A stretch of 64,000 nucleotides of DNA from TOLSYN sp963849065. Its GTDB lineage: Bacteria; Acidobacteriota; Terriglobia; Terriglobales; Acidobacteriaceae. Position 1 is the stretch's first letter. Each line of letters starts with the position of its first letter. Under the pieces are notes generated by a model. It did no database searches. It was given only the letters and a program-made list of their open reading frames with translations, and was not told the DNA's origin. The stretch covers positions 1,302,001 to 1,366,000 of the forward strand of contig CAWKFM010000005.1 in NCBI GenBank assembly GCA_963849065.1, read 5' to 3'. This document shows positions 52,565 to 61,659 of this stretch, in pieces. Position numbers and translations under genes: made by a program.

Positions 52565-55372
52565 CTATCTTTGACCAGTGTTCAACTTGTCGATTGCCTG
52601 CTTCAATTGTTCTAGCTTCTGTCCGGCCTCGCCGAGTTTGCCCTCCGCAGTCAGGCGCTGGTAGTCGGCAAGGTCCCTGGCGGCTTCCCCAATGAGGGAG
52701 TTGCGATCCTCTACAGGCTGGGGTGAGGTCGCGGACGTCGGCGCAGCGCGTGCTGGCTCCGCAGGGGCAGCACTCGTTGAAGAGCCGGCCCCACCAAAAA
52801 GCGATGACATCGCCGCCTCAAACGTTGGTCCGTAGGCGAGCCGGTCCTGCAGAGCGAGCACAACAAGGCGGAGCTCAGGCATCGGGCTCCGCTCGGCCTG
52901 CAGGTAAATCGCCTCTGCATACAACAATGCCCGCCCGGTTGGAATCACCAGTAGGGTTCCGCGACGCACGTGCGAGCCTTGCTGGTTCCACAACGTCAAC
53001 TGTCCCGAGAGCTGCGCGTTTTGATCGATTCGCGCCTCGATCTGCAGCGGTCCGTCGACCAGCTTGGTTTTGGGAAAGTCGTAGACTACCGAGGTGCCGT
53101 AGTGTGTGCCGTCGCTGCGCCCCGCGATCCAGCCAATCAGATTGTTCCGGTTAGCCGGCGTGAACGGCAGAATCTCTGCGAACTCCTCCCCAGTTTCGCC
53201 CGGCAGTTTCATCATCACGAAATTCGGCTGCATTGTCTGTGTCGTTTGCTCCCCGCCCTCGCTTATGCCGGCTTCGGTGGCCACCGTCCATAGATCTTCG
53301 CGGTTGTAGAACGCCCCCTCATTCGTCATGTGATACAGGCCATACACTTCCGCCTGTAATTTGAGCAACAACTCTGGATAGCGCACGTGCTTGCGCAGCC
53401 CAGCAGGCATGGCGGATGCATCTTTGAACAGGCTTGGAAAGATCCGCCGGTAGGCCGCGATGATCGGATCCTCGGAATCGAAGACATAGAACGTGGTTGT
53501 ACCGTCGTAGGCGTCGATGACCACCTTGACGCTGTTCCGCATGTAGTTAATGAGATCACCATCGAGATGGTAATGGGTTGAGTATGGATAACTGTCCGAA
53601 ACCGTGAACGCGTCCATGATCCACGACAGCCGGCCATCGTCGCCGAGCACGATGTACGGATCCGGATCGTAGGTAAGGAAGGGCGCTAATGCTGATACGC
53701 GATCGCGTACATTGCGCCGCATCAGCAGCCGGCTATCTTTGTTCACATCGTCGCTGAATGGCAGCTTCGAGAGGTCGTCGCGTTCGAGCGCAATGATGAT
53801 GCGGCGCAGGAAACCACCGAGGACGATGCCGCCCGTTCCCGCGTAGGAGGTGAGGCTATTGGCCGGGCCTTGCGGGTAGTCGAATTCCTTCTGCCTCGTT
53901 TTCACGTACACATCGGTGTTGGTCAGCTCACCGAAATAGATCTCAGGGCGGGTTACATTGAGACCGCGCACCGTGCTCTGGACGGGCATGTTGCTTAGAA
54001 TCAGCGTCGGCAGCCCCTCCGGCGTAAACCCATTGACAGGATTCATCGTGATGCCGTAACCGTGCGTGTAGATGAGCTTCTCGTTGATCCAATTGCGGCT
54101 GCTCTCCGGGAGTTTGTCGACGTTCAACTCACGCGCCGCCAGCATCACCTCGCGGGTCGTGCCGTCGATTTCATAACGGTCGATGTCGATATCGGGGAAG
54201 TCGTAGTAGGTGCGGATTTCTTGAATCTGACGCAACGTGTCCTGTAGGGCCCGCCAGTCCCAAAGGCGAATGTTCTGCAGCGTAGCCTGATTGTTGGCCG
54301 CGTCGGCGGCCTCCACGGTCGTCTCAGCAGGGAACTCGCGCTGGGCGAAGCGATCCAATCCGAAGGCTTGCCGCGTCAATTCTATGTTGTGGGCAATGTA
54401 GGGTTGCTCGCGAACCAGTTCGTTCGGCTTGACGATGAAGCTGCCCACGTACCACCCCACCACCTGAACCGCGAGAAAGCAGACCACGGCCGGAAGTACC
54501 GCCAGGACAAGCATGCGGCCGCGCGGCAGCACTGACATGGCATTGACACCTGCGATCACCGCCCCGAGGACCAGCGCCGCGCAGACGAAGAGTGTGCCGG
54601 TCAGCGCGACGTGTGCGTCGACGTAGGTCACACCGCTGAAGATGGTGTGGTCCTCAAACAATTGCTCGAAGCGGTCGAGATACAAACGCACCGCGAGCAG
54701 CAGCAACAGAAGCGCAAATGCGATGGAGAACCCGCGCCAGGGCAATGGGATGTAGCTGTCGCGGTTATTGCTGCCCCCTCTGCTCCCACCGGTGATAAGG
54801 ATGAAGAACGCCGCCAGCGCACAGGTAAGCACAGCCATCGATAGCAGCCAACCCGTGATGAGCTGCCATGCGGGGAGCGTGAACAGAAAGAAGTTCAGTG
54901 GCTTGCCGAAGATTGGATCCACCACGCCACCCGTGACGCGCTGTGCGTACCAATAGAGAGCCAGCGTCGGCCACTCCTCCATCACGCCGACGCCAGTCAA
55001 AACGGCGATGAAAAGCGCGGCTCCAGGCCCGATGAAGCGCAGGACAGTCTGCAACGGCAGCAACACCGGCTGTCCGCCGATGAGAATTGTGCGGCTAGCG
55101 GGCAAGGCGGCGAGGGATGCCCGTTTCAGAGCTAGAAACGATCCGTACAAGATGATAAATGTGGCCGCAGTAAACGCCGCGCAGACAACCCACCGGAGAC
55201 TCCGCGTCTTCCAGAACACGTCTCCGTAGCCAAGCGACCTGAACCATAGCACGTCGACGTAATATGACAATGCCGTTCGGGTACCGATGAAGGCGACGAT
55301 GATGAGAATCACAATGAGGCGCCACCGCCGCCGCGGCGGAACCCTTTGCGGCATGTCAACCAACCTGGGCAT
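52565..55372 (-). CDS. UPF0182 family membrane protein
   Basis: A 935-residue protein. The first about 320 residues carry roughly seven hydrophobic helices (for example LIVILIIVAFIGTRTALSYY near the start). The rest is a large extracytoplasmic domain with DTLRQIQEIRTYYDFPDIDIDRY and YTHGYGITMNPVNGF, typical of UPF0182. A Ser/Ala/Pro-rich linker and terminal helix end it. Function in the family is unknown. The ATG at 55372 is one of several candidates. Confidence 0.9.
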   Translation of the reverse strand: MPRLVDMPQRVPPRRRWRLIVILIIVAFIGTRTALSYYVDVLWFRSLGYGDVFWKTRSLRWVVCAAFTAATFIILYGSFLALKRASLAALPASRTILIGGQPVLLPLQTVLRFIGPGAALFIAVLTGVGVMEEWPTLALYWYAQRVTGGVVDPIFGKPLNFFLFTLPAWQLITGWLLSMAVLTCALAAFFILITGGSRGGSNNRDSYIPLPWRGFSIAFALLLLLLAVRLYLDRFEQLFEDHTIFSGVTYVDAHVALTGTLFVCAALVLGAVIAGVNAMSVLPRGRMLVLAVLPAVVCFLAVQVVGWYVGSFIVKPNELVREQPYIAHNIELTRQAFGLDRFAQREFPAETTVEAADAANNQATLQNIRLWDWRALQDTLRQIQEIRTYYDFPDIDIDRYEIDGTTREVMLAARELNVDKLPESSRNWINEKLIYTHGYGITMNPVNGFTPEGLPTLILSNMPVQSTVRGLNVTRPEIYFGELTNTDVYVKTRQKEFDYPQGPANSLTSYAGTGGIVLGGFLRRIIIALERDDLSKLPFSDDVNKDSRLLMRRNVRDRVSALAPFLTYDPDPYIVLGDDGRLSWIMDAFTVSDSYPYSTHYHLDGDLINYMRNSVKVVIDAYDGTTTFYVFDSEDPIIAAYRRIFPSLFKDASAMPAGLRKHVRYPELLLKLQAEVYGLYHMTNEGAFYNREDLWTVATEAGISEGGEQTTQTMQPNFVMMKLPGETGEEFAEILPFTPANRNNLIGWIAGRSDGTHYGTSVVYDFPKTKLVDGPLQIEARIDQNAQLSGQLTLWNQQGSHVRRGTLLVIPTGRALLYAEAIYLQAERSPMPELRLVVLALQDRLAYGPTFEAAMSSLFGGAGSSTSAAPAEPARAAPTSATSPQPVEDRNSLIGEAARDLADYQRLTAEGKLGEAGQKLEQLKQAIDKLNTGQR

Positions 55373-55498
55373 GGCTACCCCGCTCTTACCGGCAGTTCCG
55401 TCCCCGGAACCGTAGAAACGGATTGTACAGTGCTTTGTCACCTTCCGTCACACTCTGAGCACTGTCGACGCAACTCAGCACAAGCAGAAGAGGAGCAC

Positions 55499-55792
55499 AT
55501 GCGAGTTGCGGAGATTGGAAGGAAGGCTGGCCTTCGATACTTTTATGCGGTCAATCTACCTGGCGAGGTGGGTGACCTGGAGAATACGCGTTGTCCAGAT
55601 TGCCACGAGCTTCTTGTGGAGGGCTATGGTTACCTGATCACTGACTACCGCGTAACACCCGATGGCCGCTGTCCGAGGTGCGTAAACAAATTCCCGGACG
55701 GCGGGATCGAAGCTGATCTCCATTTTCTAAGATCGTTGCGGGTCTTGCGAAGCCGAGTACAGGCGGTACAATCCGAGCGTGACAGAGGTTAA
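55499..55792 (+). CDS. Detached C-terminal domain of an AmmeMemoRadiSam radical-SAM enzyme (AmrS)
   Basis: A 97-residue protein matching only the end of AmrS-type radical-SAM proteins: AGLRYFYAVNLPG, then CPDCHELLVEGYGY and GRCPRC, a four-cysteine rubredoxin-like knuckle. The radical-SAM barrel with its CxxxCxxC is missing upstream. It nevertheless has its own site (GAGGAGCAC) before the ATG and a roughly 30-residue extension beyond the knuckle, so it may be an exapted mini-protein rather than dead. Confidence 0.6.
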   Translation: MRVAEIGRKAGLRYFYAVNLPGEVGDLENTRCPDCHELLVEGYGYLITDYRVTPDGRCPRCVNKFPDGGIEADLHFLRSLRVLRSRVQAVQSERDRG

Positions 55793-55844
55793 AAGGAGAG
55801 TTCAGTTTATCTGATTGTTGCCGCACAGTTAGGCGGGAAAGATC

Positions 55845-58553
55845 ATGGAATGCAATATGAGGCGGCTGGCGCATGCCATTGGACGAAGATCGGTTAAGGG
55901 TCTTTCTGTGATTGGGATCATCGCGCTTGGGCTGTCGATTTCGCCGGCTGCAGTTGCCCCGGGTGAGGTTGCGCGCGGGACGTTAAGCAACCACATGCGC
56001 GTGGTGATCGTACGCAATACGCTGGCTCCGACGGTGACCGTGACAGAGAACTACCTGGCCGGAGCAAATGAGACCCCCAAGGGTTTTGCCGGATTAGCTC
56101 ACGCGCAGGAACATATGATGTCTCGGGGTTGCTCTGGCCTCTCGGCCGACCAGATCGCTGCCATCTACGCGCAGCTTGGGGGCGGAGACAATGCCCAAAC
56201 CGAGCAGGACCTCACGCAGTATATCGACACCGTATCCGCGCAGGATCTTGAGATTGCGCTGCGCGTGGACGCGGCGTGTATGCGCGGAGTGACGGACTCG
56301 CAGGCGGAATGGAGGAAAGAGCGGGGCGCCATTGAGCAAGAAGTTGCCAGTGACCTCTCCGACGCAGCGTACCAATTTCTGATGCGCGCCAAACGAGACC
56401 TGTTCGCCGGTACCCCATATGCCCACGACGCGTTAGGAACAAAAGCATCGTTTGATTTGACCGACGCGGCCATGCTGAAAGCGTTTTACCGCCGATGGTA
56501 TGCGCCGAACAATGCCATCCTGGTGATCACCGGAAATGTCGATCCTCAGAAGACGCTCGCGATGGCGGAAAAACTGTATGGATCGATCCCCAGCCGCCCG
56601 GTTCCTCCCCGTCCGGCTTTCCGCCTGCAACCAGTACACAGAGAGAGATTCACCTTGCACAGCGACTCCCCATACACGACGGTACTTGTAGCCTACCGGC
56701 TGCCAGGCAGCGACAATCCTGACTTTGCGGCCGCACAAGTGTTGACCGACGTACTGGACAGCCAACGCGCCAACATCTATGGACTGGTTCCCGAAGGCAA
56801 AGCTTTAGACGCGGGATTTGAACTTGTGGAATCCTATCGGAAGGCCAGCATGGCGGTTGGCTATGCGACTATTCCGGCGGGCGGCGATCCTTCCTCCATC
56901 TCCAGTGCTCTGCTGGGCATTCTGGCGGCGTATTCCGGCAGAGGTGTTCCGGCAGAGCTGGTCGAGGCCGCCAAGCGCAGCGAGATTTCTACTGCAGATG
57001 CTGATCGCAGCTCCATCCCCGACCTTGCTTCGGTTTGGTCGGCAGCTCTAGCGGCGGAAGGGCGAAGATCGCCACAGGATGATGTGGATGCCATTCAGCG
57101 CGTCTCTGTCGCCGACGTGAACCGCATAGCCAAGACTTGGCTTCTAAACCAATCAGCGATCGTTGGCACACTCCTGCCGACGCCATCTGGACGAGCGTCT
57201 GCCCATCTGACATTACGTGGCAAGGAAAAGGAAAAGGTGACGGCGAGTCCAACCAAGCCGGTCAGGCTTCCGCCCTGGGCGGAAGGACTGCTGACGCAGG
57301 TACAGATTCCTCACTGGGATCTTCACCCTGCGGATATGCTGCTGAAAAACGGAATCCGGCTCATCGTCCAGCCGGAGAGCGTGAGTAAGTTGGTGACCGT
57401 GGTAGGAGAGATCCGGCATCAAGAAGATCTCGAAACGCCTCCCGGTCAAGAGGGCGTGGATACCATCTTGGACAGTCTGTTTTCCTATGGCACAACCAGC
57501 TTGGACCGATTGGGCTTTCAGAAAGCACTGGAGGAGATCGCTGCCAGCGAATCCGCCGGCAGTAGCTTCTCACTCCAGGTGCAACACGAGTATTTCGATC
57601 GTGGTGTGCAGCTGCTGGCCAGTAACGAACTGCAACCAGCCCTTCCCGAATCTGCCTTCGAGGTGGAGAAACAACAAACATCCCAGGCGCTCGAGGGGCT
57701 GCTGAAGAGCCCCGATTACCGGGCCGCGAGGAAACTCGAAGTAGGACTACTCCCACCCAAAGATCCCGAACTGCGCCAGGCAACGCCTGAATCCGTCAGT
57801 TCGCTCACTCGGAAGGACGTGCAACGCTATTACGACACGACGTTTCGTCCCGACCTGACCACGATTGTCGTAGTCGGGCCAGTAACACCAGAAGAGGCCA
57901 GAACGACATTCGAGAAATGGTTTGGCAACTGGACCGCGCCTGGACCAAAGCCCGAGCTCGATCTGCCGCCAGTCCCGCCGAACCGCGCATCGGAGACCTA
58001 TGTACTGGATCCCAAACAAATACAGGATTCCGTCGACTTGGCGGAAGAGATTCCCATGAACCACTTTAACCCCGACTATTACCCACTTCAGCTGGGAAAC
58101 CATGTTCTGGGTGGCGGATTCTATGCCACCCGCCTGGAGCGCGACCTGCGCGAGAAAACAGGATACGTCTACGACGTTTCGAATGACCTGGATGCGAACA
58201 GGACGCGGGCGACGTTCAGCATCTCCTTCGCCTCGAATCCGGCAAATGTTTCCAAGGCGAGTGCCTTGGTTCAGCGCGATCTTGCTGAAATGCAGGCCCA
58301 TGATGCCGGTCCGTCGGAGTTGCAGCAGGCAAAGGCATTGTTGATACGGGAGATCCCATTGGCCGAATCGAGCGAGTCGGACATCGCTGAGGGACTGCTG
58401 GACCGCTCAATTACGGGGATGCCGCTTGACGAACCAATTCTTGCGGCACGGCGCTATTTGAACATCTCGGCCGATGAAGTGCGGGCTGCGTTTGCGAAGT
58501 GGATCCGTTCCAACGACTTTGTGCAGGTCGTGCAGGGACCGCCGCCGCGGTGA
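55845..58553 (+). CDS. M16-family zinc metallopeptidase (insulinase/pitrilysin type)
   Basis: A 902-residue exported two-lobed peptidase. A signal-like segment (VIGIIALGLSISPAAVA) lies at about 21-38. The inverted zinc motif HAQEH (H-x-x-E-H) is at about residues 86-90, with the third ligand in RGAIEQEVAS about 75 residues on. The second half is an inactive M16 lobe (REKTGYVYDVSNDL). Active-inactive fusions are typical for periplasmic M16 proteins. GGGAAAGATC precedes the ATG. Confidence 0.9.
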   Translation: MECNMRRLAHAIGRRSVKGLSVIGIIALGLSISPAAVAPGEVARGTLSNHMRVVIVRNTLAPTVTVTENYLAGANETPKGFAGLAHAQEHMMSRGCSGLSADQIAAIYAQLGGGDNAQTEQDLTQYIDTVSAQDLEIALRVDAACMRGVTDSQAEWRKERGAIEQEVASDLSDAAYQFLMRAKRDLFAGTPYAHDALGTKASFDLTDAAMLKAFYRRWYAPNNAILVITGNVDPQKTLAMAEKLYGSIPSRPVPPRPAFRLQPVHRERFTLHSDSPYTTVLVAYRLPGSDNPDFAAAQVLTDVLDSQRANIYGLVPEGKALDAGFELVESYRKASMAVGYATIPAGGDPSSISSALLGILAAYSGRGVPAELVEAAKRSEISTADADRSSIPDLASVWSAALAAEGRRSPQDDVDAIQRVSVADVNRIAKTWLLNQSAIVGTLLPTPSGRASAHLTLRGKEKEKVTASPTKPVRLPPWAEGLLTQVQIPHWDLHPADMLLKNGIRLIVQPESVSKLVTVVGEIRHQEDLETPPGQEGVDTILDSLFSYGTTSLDRLGFQKALEEIAASESAGSSFSLQVQHEYFDRGVQLLASNELQPALPESAFEVEKQQTSQALEGLLKSPDYRAARKLEVGLLPPKDPELRQATPESVSSLTRKDVQRYYDTTFRPDLTTIVVVGPVTPEEARTTFEKWFGNWTAPGPKPELDLPPVPPNRASETYVLDPKQIQDSVDLAEEIPMNHFNPDYYPLQLGNHVLGGGFYATRLERDLREKTGYVYDVSNDLDANRTRATFSISFASNPANVSKASALVQRDLAEMQAHDAGPSELQQAKALLIREIPLAESSESDIAEGLLDRSITGMPLDEPILAARRYLNISADEVRAAFAKWIRSNDFVQVVQGPPPR

Positions 58554-58999
58554 TCAGATCAGCGCCGGAGAAGGCACGTGGAGGTGCCCTGCTGGGTGCC
58601 GCATCAACTCCTGCAACCGGCCGGCATGCTGGGGTGAGTCGGCAGAACTAATCCACTGAGCGCACGGATATGCCGTTACTGAGAGGAAGGTGCTCGCGTG
58701 ACGTCAGATCGCTATGAGCTGGCGCTTCTTATTACATAGGCTTTTGGTCAGTGTGCATGCACAGACCGCCCACTTCAGCTATGCCGAAGATGCTGGGCAG
58801 TGGCTTCAACAGTCCATCAGGCGTGCTGGAGGAAATGCAGCCGGACGGGATCTCTCTCCCCTTTGGGGCGCCCATAATTGCCCACTAGATTGTGCAAGCC
58901 GCACATTAATCTGTTGAGAACTCCGCTTGTCCTAGCCAGCTAGATACATTTTCCGCTATGGTGTTTTCATCTTCCAGCCCATGGCGGAGAAATTGCCCG
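58554..58999. other. Intergenic region
   Basis: About 450 bases without a supported gene. A frame at 58714-58917 has unlikely composition. Confidence 0.4.
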
Positions 59000-59218
59000 A
59001 TGCGCTGTTTCGCCTGTGATGAGCCACTAACAATTGAGCAGGTAGAGCTAGGATGCTGCACACGCTGTCATGCGCCGATCTGTGATCTTCACCCATGTAC
59101 AGGAATGTACTGCTGTCATGCGCCAATTTGTGGCCTTCATCCGTGTAAAGGCTCATGCTCCTGCCACTCGCGGGTAATCCCGATAGACTCACATCCAAGC
59201 TACAGACGAAGGAAGTAA
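59000..59218 (+). CDS. Small cysteine/histidine-rich protein
   Basis: A 72-residue protein (MRCFACDEPLTIEQVELGC) with repeated C/H clusters: CTRCHAPICDLHPC and CCHAPICGLHPCKGSC. The CHAPIC-x-LHPC unit appears twice, also at DNA level, so part may be a recent duplication. It probably binds zinc. No strong ribosome binding site. Confidence 0.5.
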   Translation: MRCFACDEPLTIEQVELGCCTRCHAPICDLHPCTGMYCCHAPICGLHPCKGSCSCHSRVIPIDSHPSYRRRK

Positions 59219-59277
59219 CCTCACAATGGATGGCTATACAGCCTCCCTACACGCCGTGTCATCGTTCTTCACCACAT

Positions 59278-59880
59278 TCATCCGGACAGGCTGCTCACCT
59301 CATACCGCCGCAGCAATATCGGGTTGAACGGCTTCATAAGGTCGCACACTGCATCCGTCTTCTGGAAGTCGGGGTCGAAGCCATAGGTCGTAAGCTTCGT
59401 CGGGCAGAATGGCTGGCATTCGGTCGTGGAACATCGGCGCAGAGGGCGTTCGGGGTAACGGTAATGATGGAGCAGGCCTCGACCAGTCGCCCATCTGGAT
59501 TCTTCCACTGCTCACAGATTCAGGCGAATGCGAAGATCGATTCGTCGGGCCATGGTGAAACCGGACGGGGTCTCTCTCTCAGTACTTCAATTCAAAAAAA
59601 CCGATGGTCGCCTTGTCGATCAGTTGAAAGATTCGGTCGGCCTGTACGCGATCTGTCTCCACGCCCGCGTTCGGGATTCGGACGTTTGCGTCCCTGGCTG
59701 CGGCGATGGCGTACACCAGCAGCTCGGCGTCCTCTGTGCTACTGCTCATTTAGCGGCCTCGTTGGTAGAACCTCATGCTGAAGGGAATTCTACATCAGAG
59801 AACAGCTCTGGCGGGGACTCGATGCCAAGGCGTCCGGCAAGTTTCTCGGGGCGAGGAGGCGGTAGCGTCTACAAATGGGG
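59278..59880 (-). pseudogene. SRAP (HMCES/YedK-type) pseudogene, interrupted
   Basis: Read leftward, 59,880-59,790 encodes a decayed N-terminus (ICRRYRLLAPR in place of MCGRYRLLAPR; the Met and Gly are lost). From about 59,560 to 59,278 the C-terminal half is spread over three frames with a stop: PDESIFAFA, NPDGRLVEACSIITVTPNAL, FHDRMPAILPDEAYDLWL, DFQKTDAVCDLMKPF. The middle is missing and replaced by the 56-residue gene. Confidence 0.65.
59579..59749 (-). CDS. 56-residue duplicated protein, copy B
   Basis: MSSSTEDAELLVYAIAAARD, then NVRIPNAGVETDRVQADRIF and a GFFELKY end: about 85% identical to copy A (44733-44903). GAGG lies eight nt before its ATG. It lies in the gap of the SRAP pseudogene. 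Preservation of both frames implies function or very recent copying. Confidence 0.6.
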   Translation of the reverse strand: MSSSTEDAELLVYAIAAARDANVRIPNAGVETDRVQADRIFQLIDKATIGFFELKY

Positions 59881-59995
59881 AAGCACGGTAGCGGAAGGGG
59901 GCCTCGGCGACCATGGTGAACTCTCCTGCAAATAAAGCGCTGCGGGAGCACGCCCAAGCCTAAGATGAAGGCAACGGGGGACGGAGGAGAGTCGA

Positions 59996-60199
59996 ATGTC
60001 AACCGAACGACAGCGGGAAGTTGAAGCCCTCTACAAGCAAGCTCAGAAAATTTTCTTGCACGAAATGACGGAAGATGAACGATTGTTTGTCGCTCAATTG
60101 GGATGGGACGACCATGCAACCCTGCCCGAAGAAAAGCTCGCTCGGCTAAGAGAACTGGTCAGAACCAAATTTCATAAACAGGGTGCTCACTCCGAGTAG
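59996..60199 (+). CDS. Small helical protein
   Basis: A 67-residue protein (MSTERQREVEALYKQAQKIF, then EDERLFVAQLGWDDHATLPEEKLARL) with a strong GGAGGAGAG site before the ATG. Helix-loop-helix appearance; family unknown. Its end overlaps the end of the acidic protein on the other strand. Confidence 0.6.
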   Translation: MSTERQREVEALYKQAQKIFLHEMTEDERLFVAQLGWDDHATLPEEKLARLRELVRTKFHKQGAHSE

Positions 60200-60369
60200 C
60201 CTTCGTCCTCCTGTTCATCTTCGTCGCTGTCTTCTCCGTCCTCCTCGTCTTCGTCCTCCTCGTCTTCGTCCTCGTCCTCTTCGTCGTCGTCAGGTTCTTC
60301 TCTTGCGAAAATATCGGCAGCAACCACCGGGTGGTCAGGAGAATCGATGTACTCTGGAATTGTTCTCAT
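60187..60369 (-). CDS. Small acidic protein
   Basis: A 60-residue frame: MRTIPEYIDSPDHPVVAADI followed by a tail almost entirely Asp/Glu. The acidic run comes from a (TCC/TCG/TCT) trinucleotide repeat at about 60,205-60,295. Could be a DNA mimic, or a fortuitous frame over repeats. Confidence 0.4.
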   Translation of the reverse strand: MRTIPEYIDSPDHPVVAADIFAREEPDDDEEDEDEDEEDEDEEDGEDSDEDEQEDEGYSE

Positions 60370-60652
60370 GCCCAATGGTACGCCTACGAGCCAGAAGAAG
60401 ACTGCGTTCACGATTGCCAGCCGGTCCTAGCTGCTTTTGACTTTGCCTCCAGTCGGGCATATGGTGACCTATTAGCCCCCGTGGTTGAGCCGAGCCAAGC
60501 TGAAACCACCCGCACGAACTATTCCACCCGCCGACTCGGCTATTCTTCGGTGTCCTACAAGGACCCTTTGTAAACCGCCATACGGAACAACTGTTCGGCT
60601 ATTCGGTTTCAGAACTGCAGGCCATCAGCGTCGATTGCATAGCCGACCGTCC

Positions 60653-61052
60653 ATTCGATGAAAGACGAAAACCAATGACCGATTGCGTTAAGCGACACAC
60701 GAAGCTGCCCACCGGGGCTGTAACTAGAAGCAAGGCCGTGCAGGTTTTACTCAAAACGCACTCCTGCCAACAGTGTCAAGAATGCGGGAAGTGGGCGATG
60801 TATGTACCGAAGGGAGCATCGCCGCCACGTTCAAAAGCATGACGATTCAGCCGATCTAACAGAAATCCTACCTGTACCACGGAAGGTGTCAGCGATGCGT
60901 TCAGATATCGTTTTTGATGCGCTGCAAACGAAAAATCAAAACCGCTTTGTGTTGTGCCACCAAGCATTTAAAGCGATCCGTCTACTTCACAGGAACAAGA
61001 CTCGCATTGAGGATACGGCCAATGACGTCCTCCAGCGCCTTGCAGGTGCGGA
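60653..61052. repeat. Duplicated two-gene cassette, copy 2
   Basis: Second copy of the block at 44169-44572. Similarity begins at CGTCCATTCGATGAAAG and fades in the 3' part of the omega-like gene. Confidence 0.85.
60675..60842 (+). CDS. Small CxxC protein, copy 2
   Basis: A 55-residue protein identical to copy 1 through YVPK, with a different eight-residue end (GASPPRSK). Several synonymous changes separate the copies (for example CAT/CAC and GTG/GTA codons), showing protein-level conservation. Confidence 0.7.
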   Translation: MTDCVKRHTKLPTGAVTRSKAVQVLLKTHSCQQCQECGKWAMYVPKGASPPRSKA

Positions 61053-61128
61053 GCCAAGCTTGATCCTCCGGCCAGATGATGCAGCCACGCCTGCTTTGGA
61101 AACCATCCAATCTCCCTTTGGAATTTAA
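60895..61128 (+). CDS. Small protein, possibly RNA polymerase omega-like, copy 2
   Basis: A 77-residue protein nearly identical to copy 1 over the first about 45 residues (Met to Val at one site, Lys to Arg at another), with a divergent tail (ILRPDDAATPALE). GGAAGGT lies seven nt before the ATG. Always paired with the CxxC gene in this window. Confidence 0.6.
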   Translation: MRSDIVFDALQTKNQNRFVLCHQAFKAIRLLHRNKTRIEDTANDVLQRLAGAEPSLILRPDDAATPALETIQSPFGI

Positions 61129-61163
61129 TAGGTGGAGAGGTGGACGGACGCCGCTGATCGAGT

Positions 61164-61388
61164 TCACGACAAAGATTTCGGGGCAAGTGGCAGCCAGACT
61201 GTGAAGCAGCTGCCGTGCGAGCCCGGCTCTGTACTCGTGGTAAATCCGAGTGATCCGTCGTACTTTTTGACAATGCCTTTACACACCCAAAGTCCCAGCC
61301 CGGTGCCAACGCTTTCCTTGGCAGTGAAGAATACGTCGAAAAGTCGATCCATATGGGACGATGATATCCCCGTGCCCCCATCTATCAC
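61164..61388 (-). pseudogene. Histidine kinase ATPase-domain remnant
   Basis: The last about 70 residues of a sensor kinase: DGGTGISSSHMDRLFDVFFT, the G2 box GTGLGLWVCKGIVKKYDGS and the final SCFTVWLP. Upstream is broken by a tandem duplication of TATCACGTGGACC (61,382-61,410). No upstream domains remain. Confidence 0.6.
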
Positions 61389-61659
61389 GTGGACCCTATC
61401 ACGTGGACCGCGACCCCAGAGTTACCGCCCGGTTCTTTGCGTTCAATCCCTGGATGAACCCGTGGAACCTTCCGGCGCAAAATAGAGCGCGTTTGAAATA
61501 AGATGTTGTCCATGACGGAATCAGCCCCCACCGGGTCCTCGAATCGAATCGTTGTTCCTCGGCGTGCTGGCAGATCACCGGGATGTTCTACCTGACTAGT
61601 CGTTGCAGAATTGGGACACAGCTCTTGCAGAACGCACTAGAATGGCTTTGGGAGGATGC

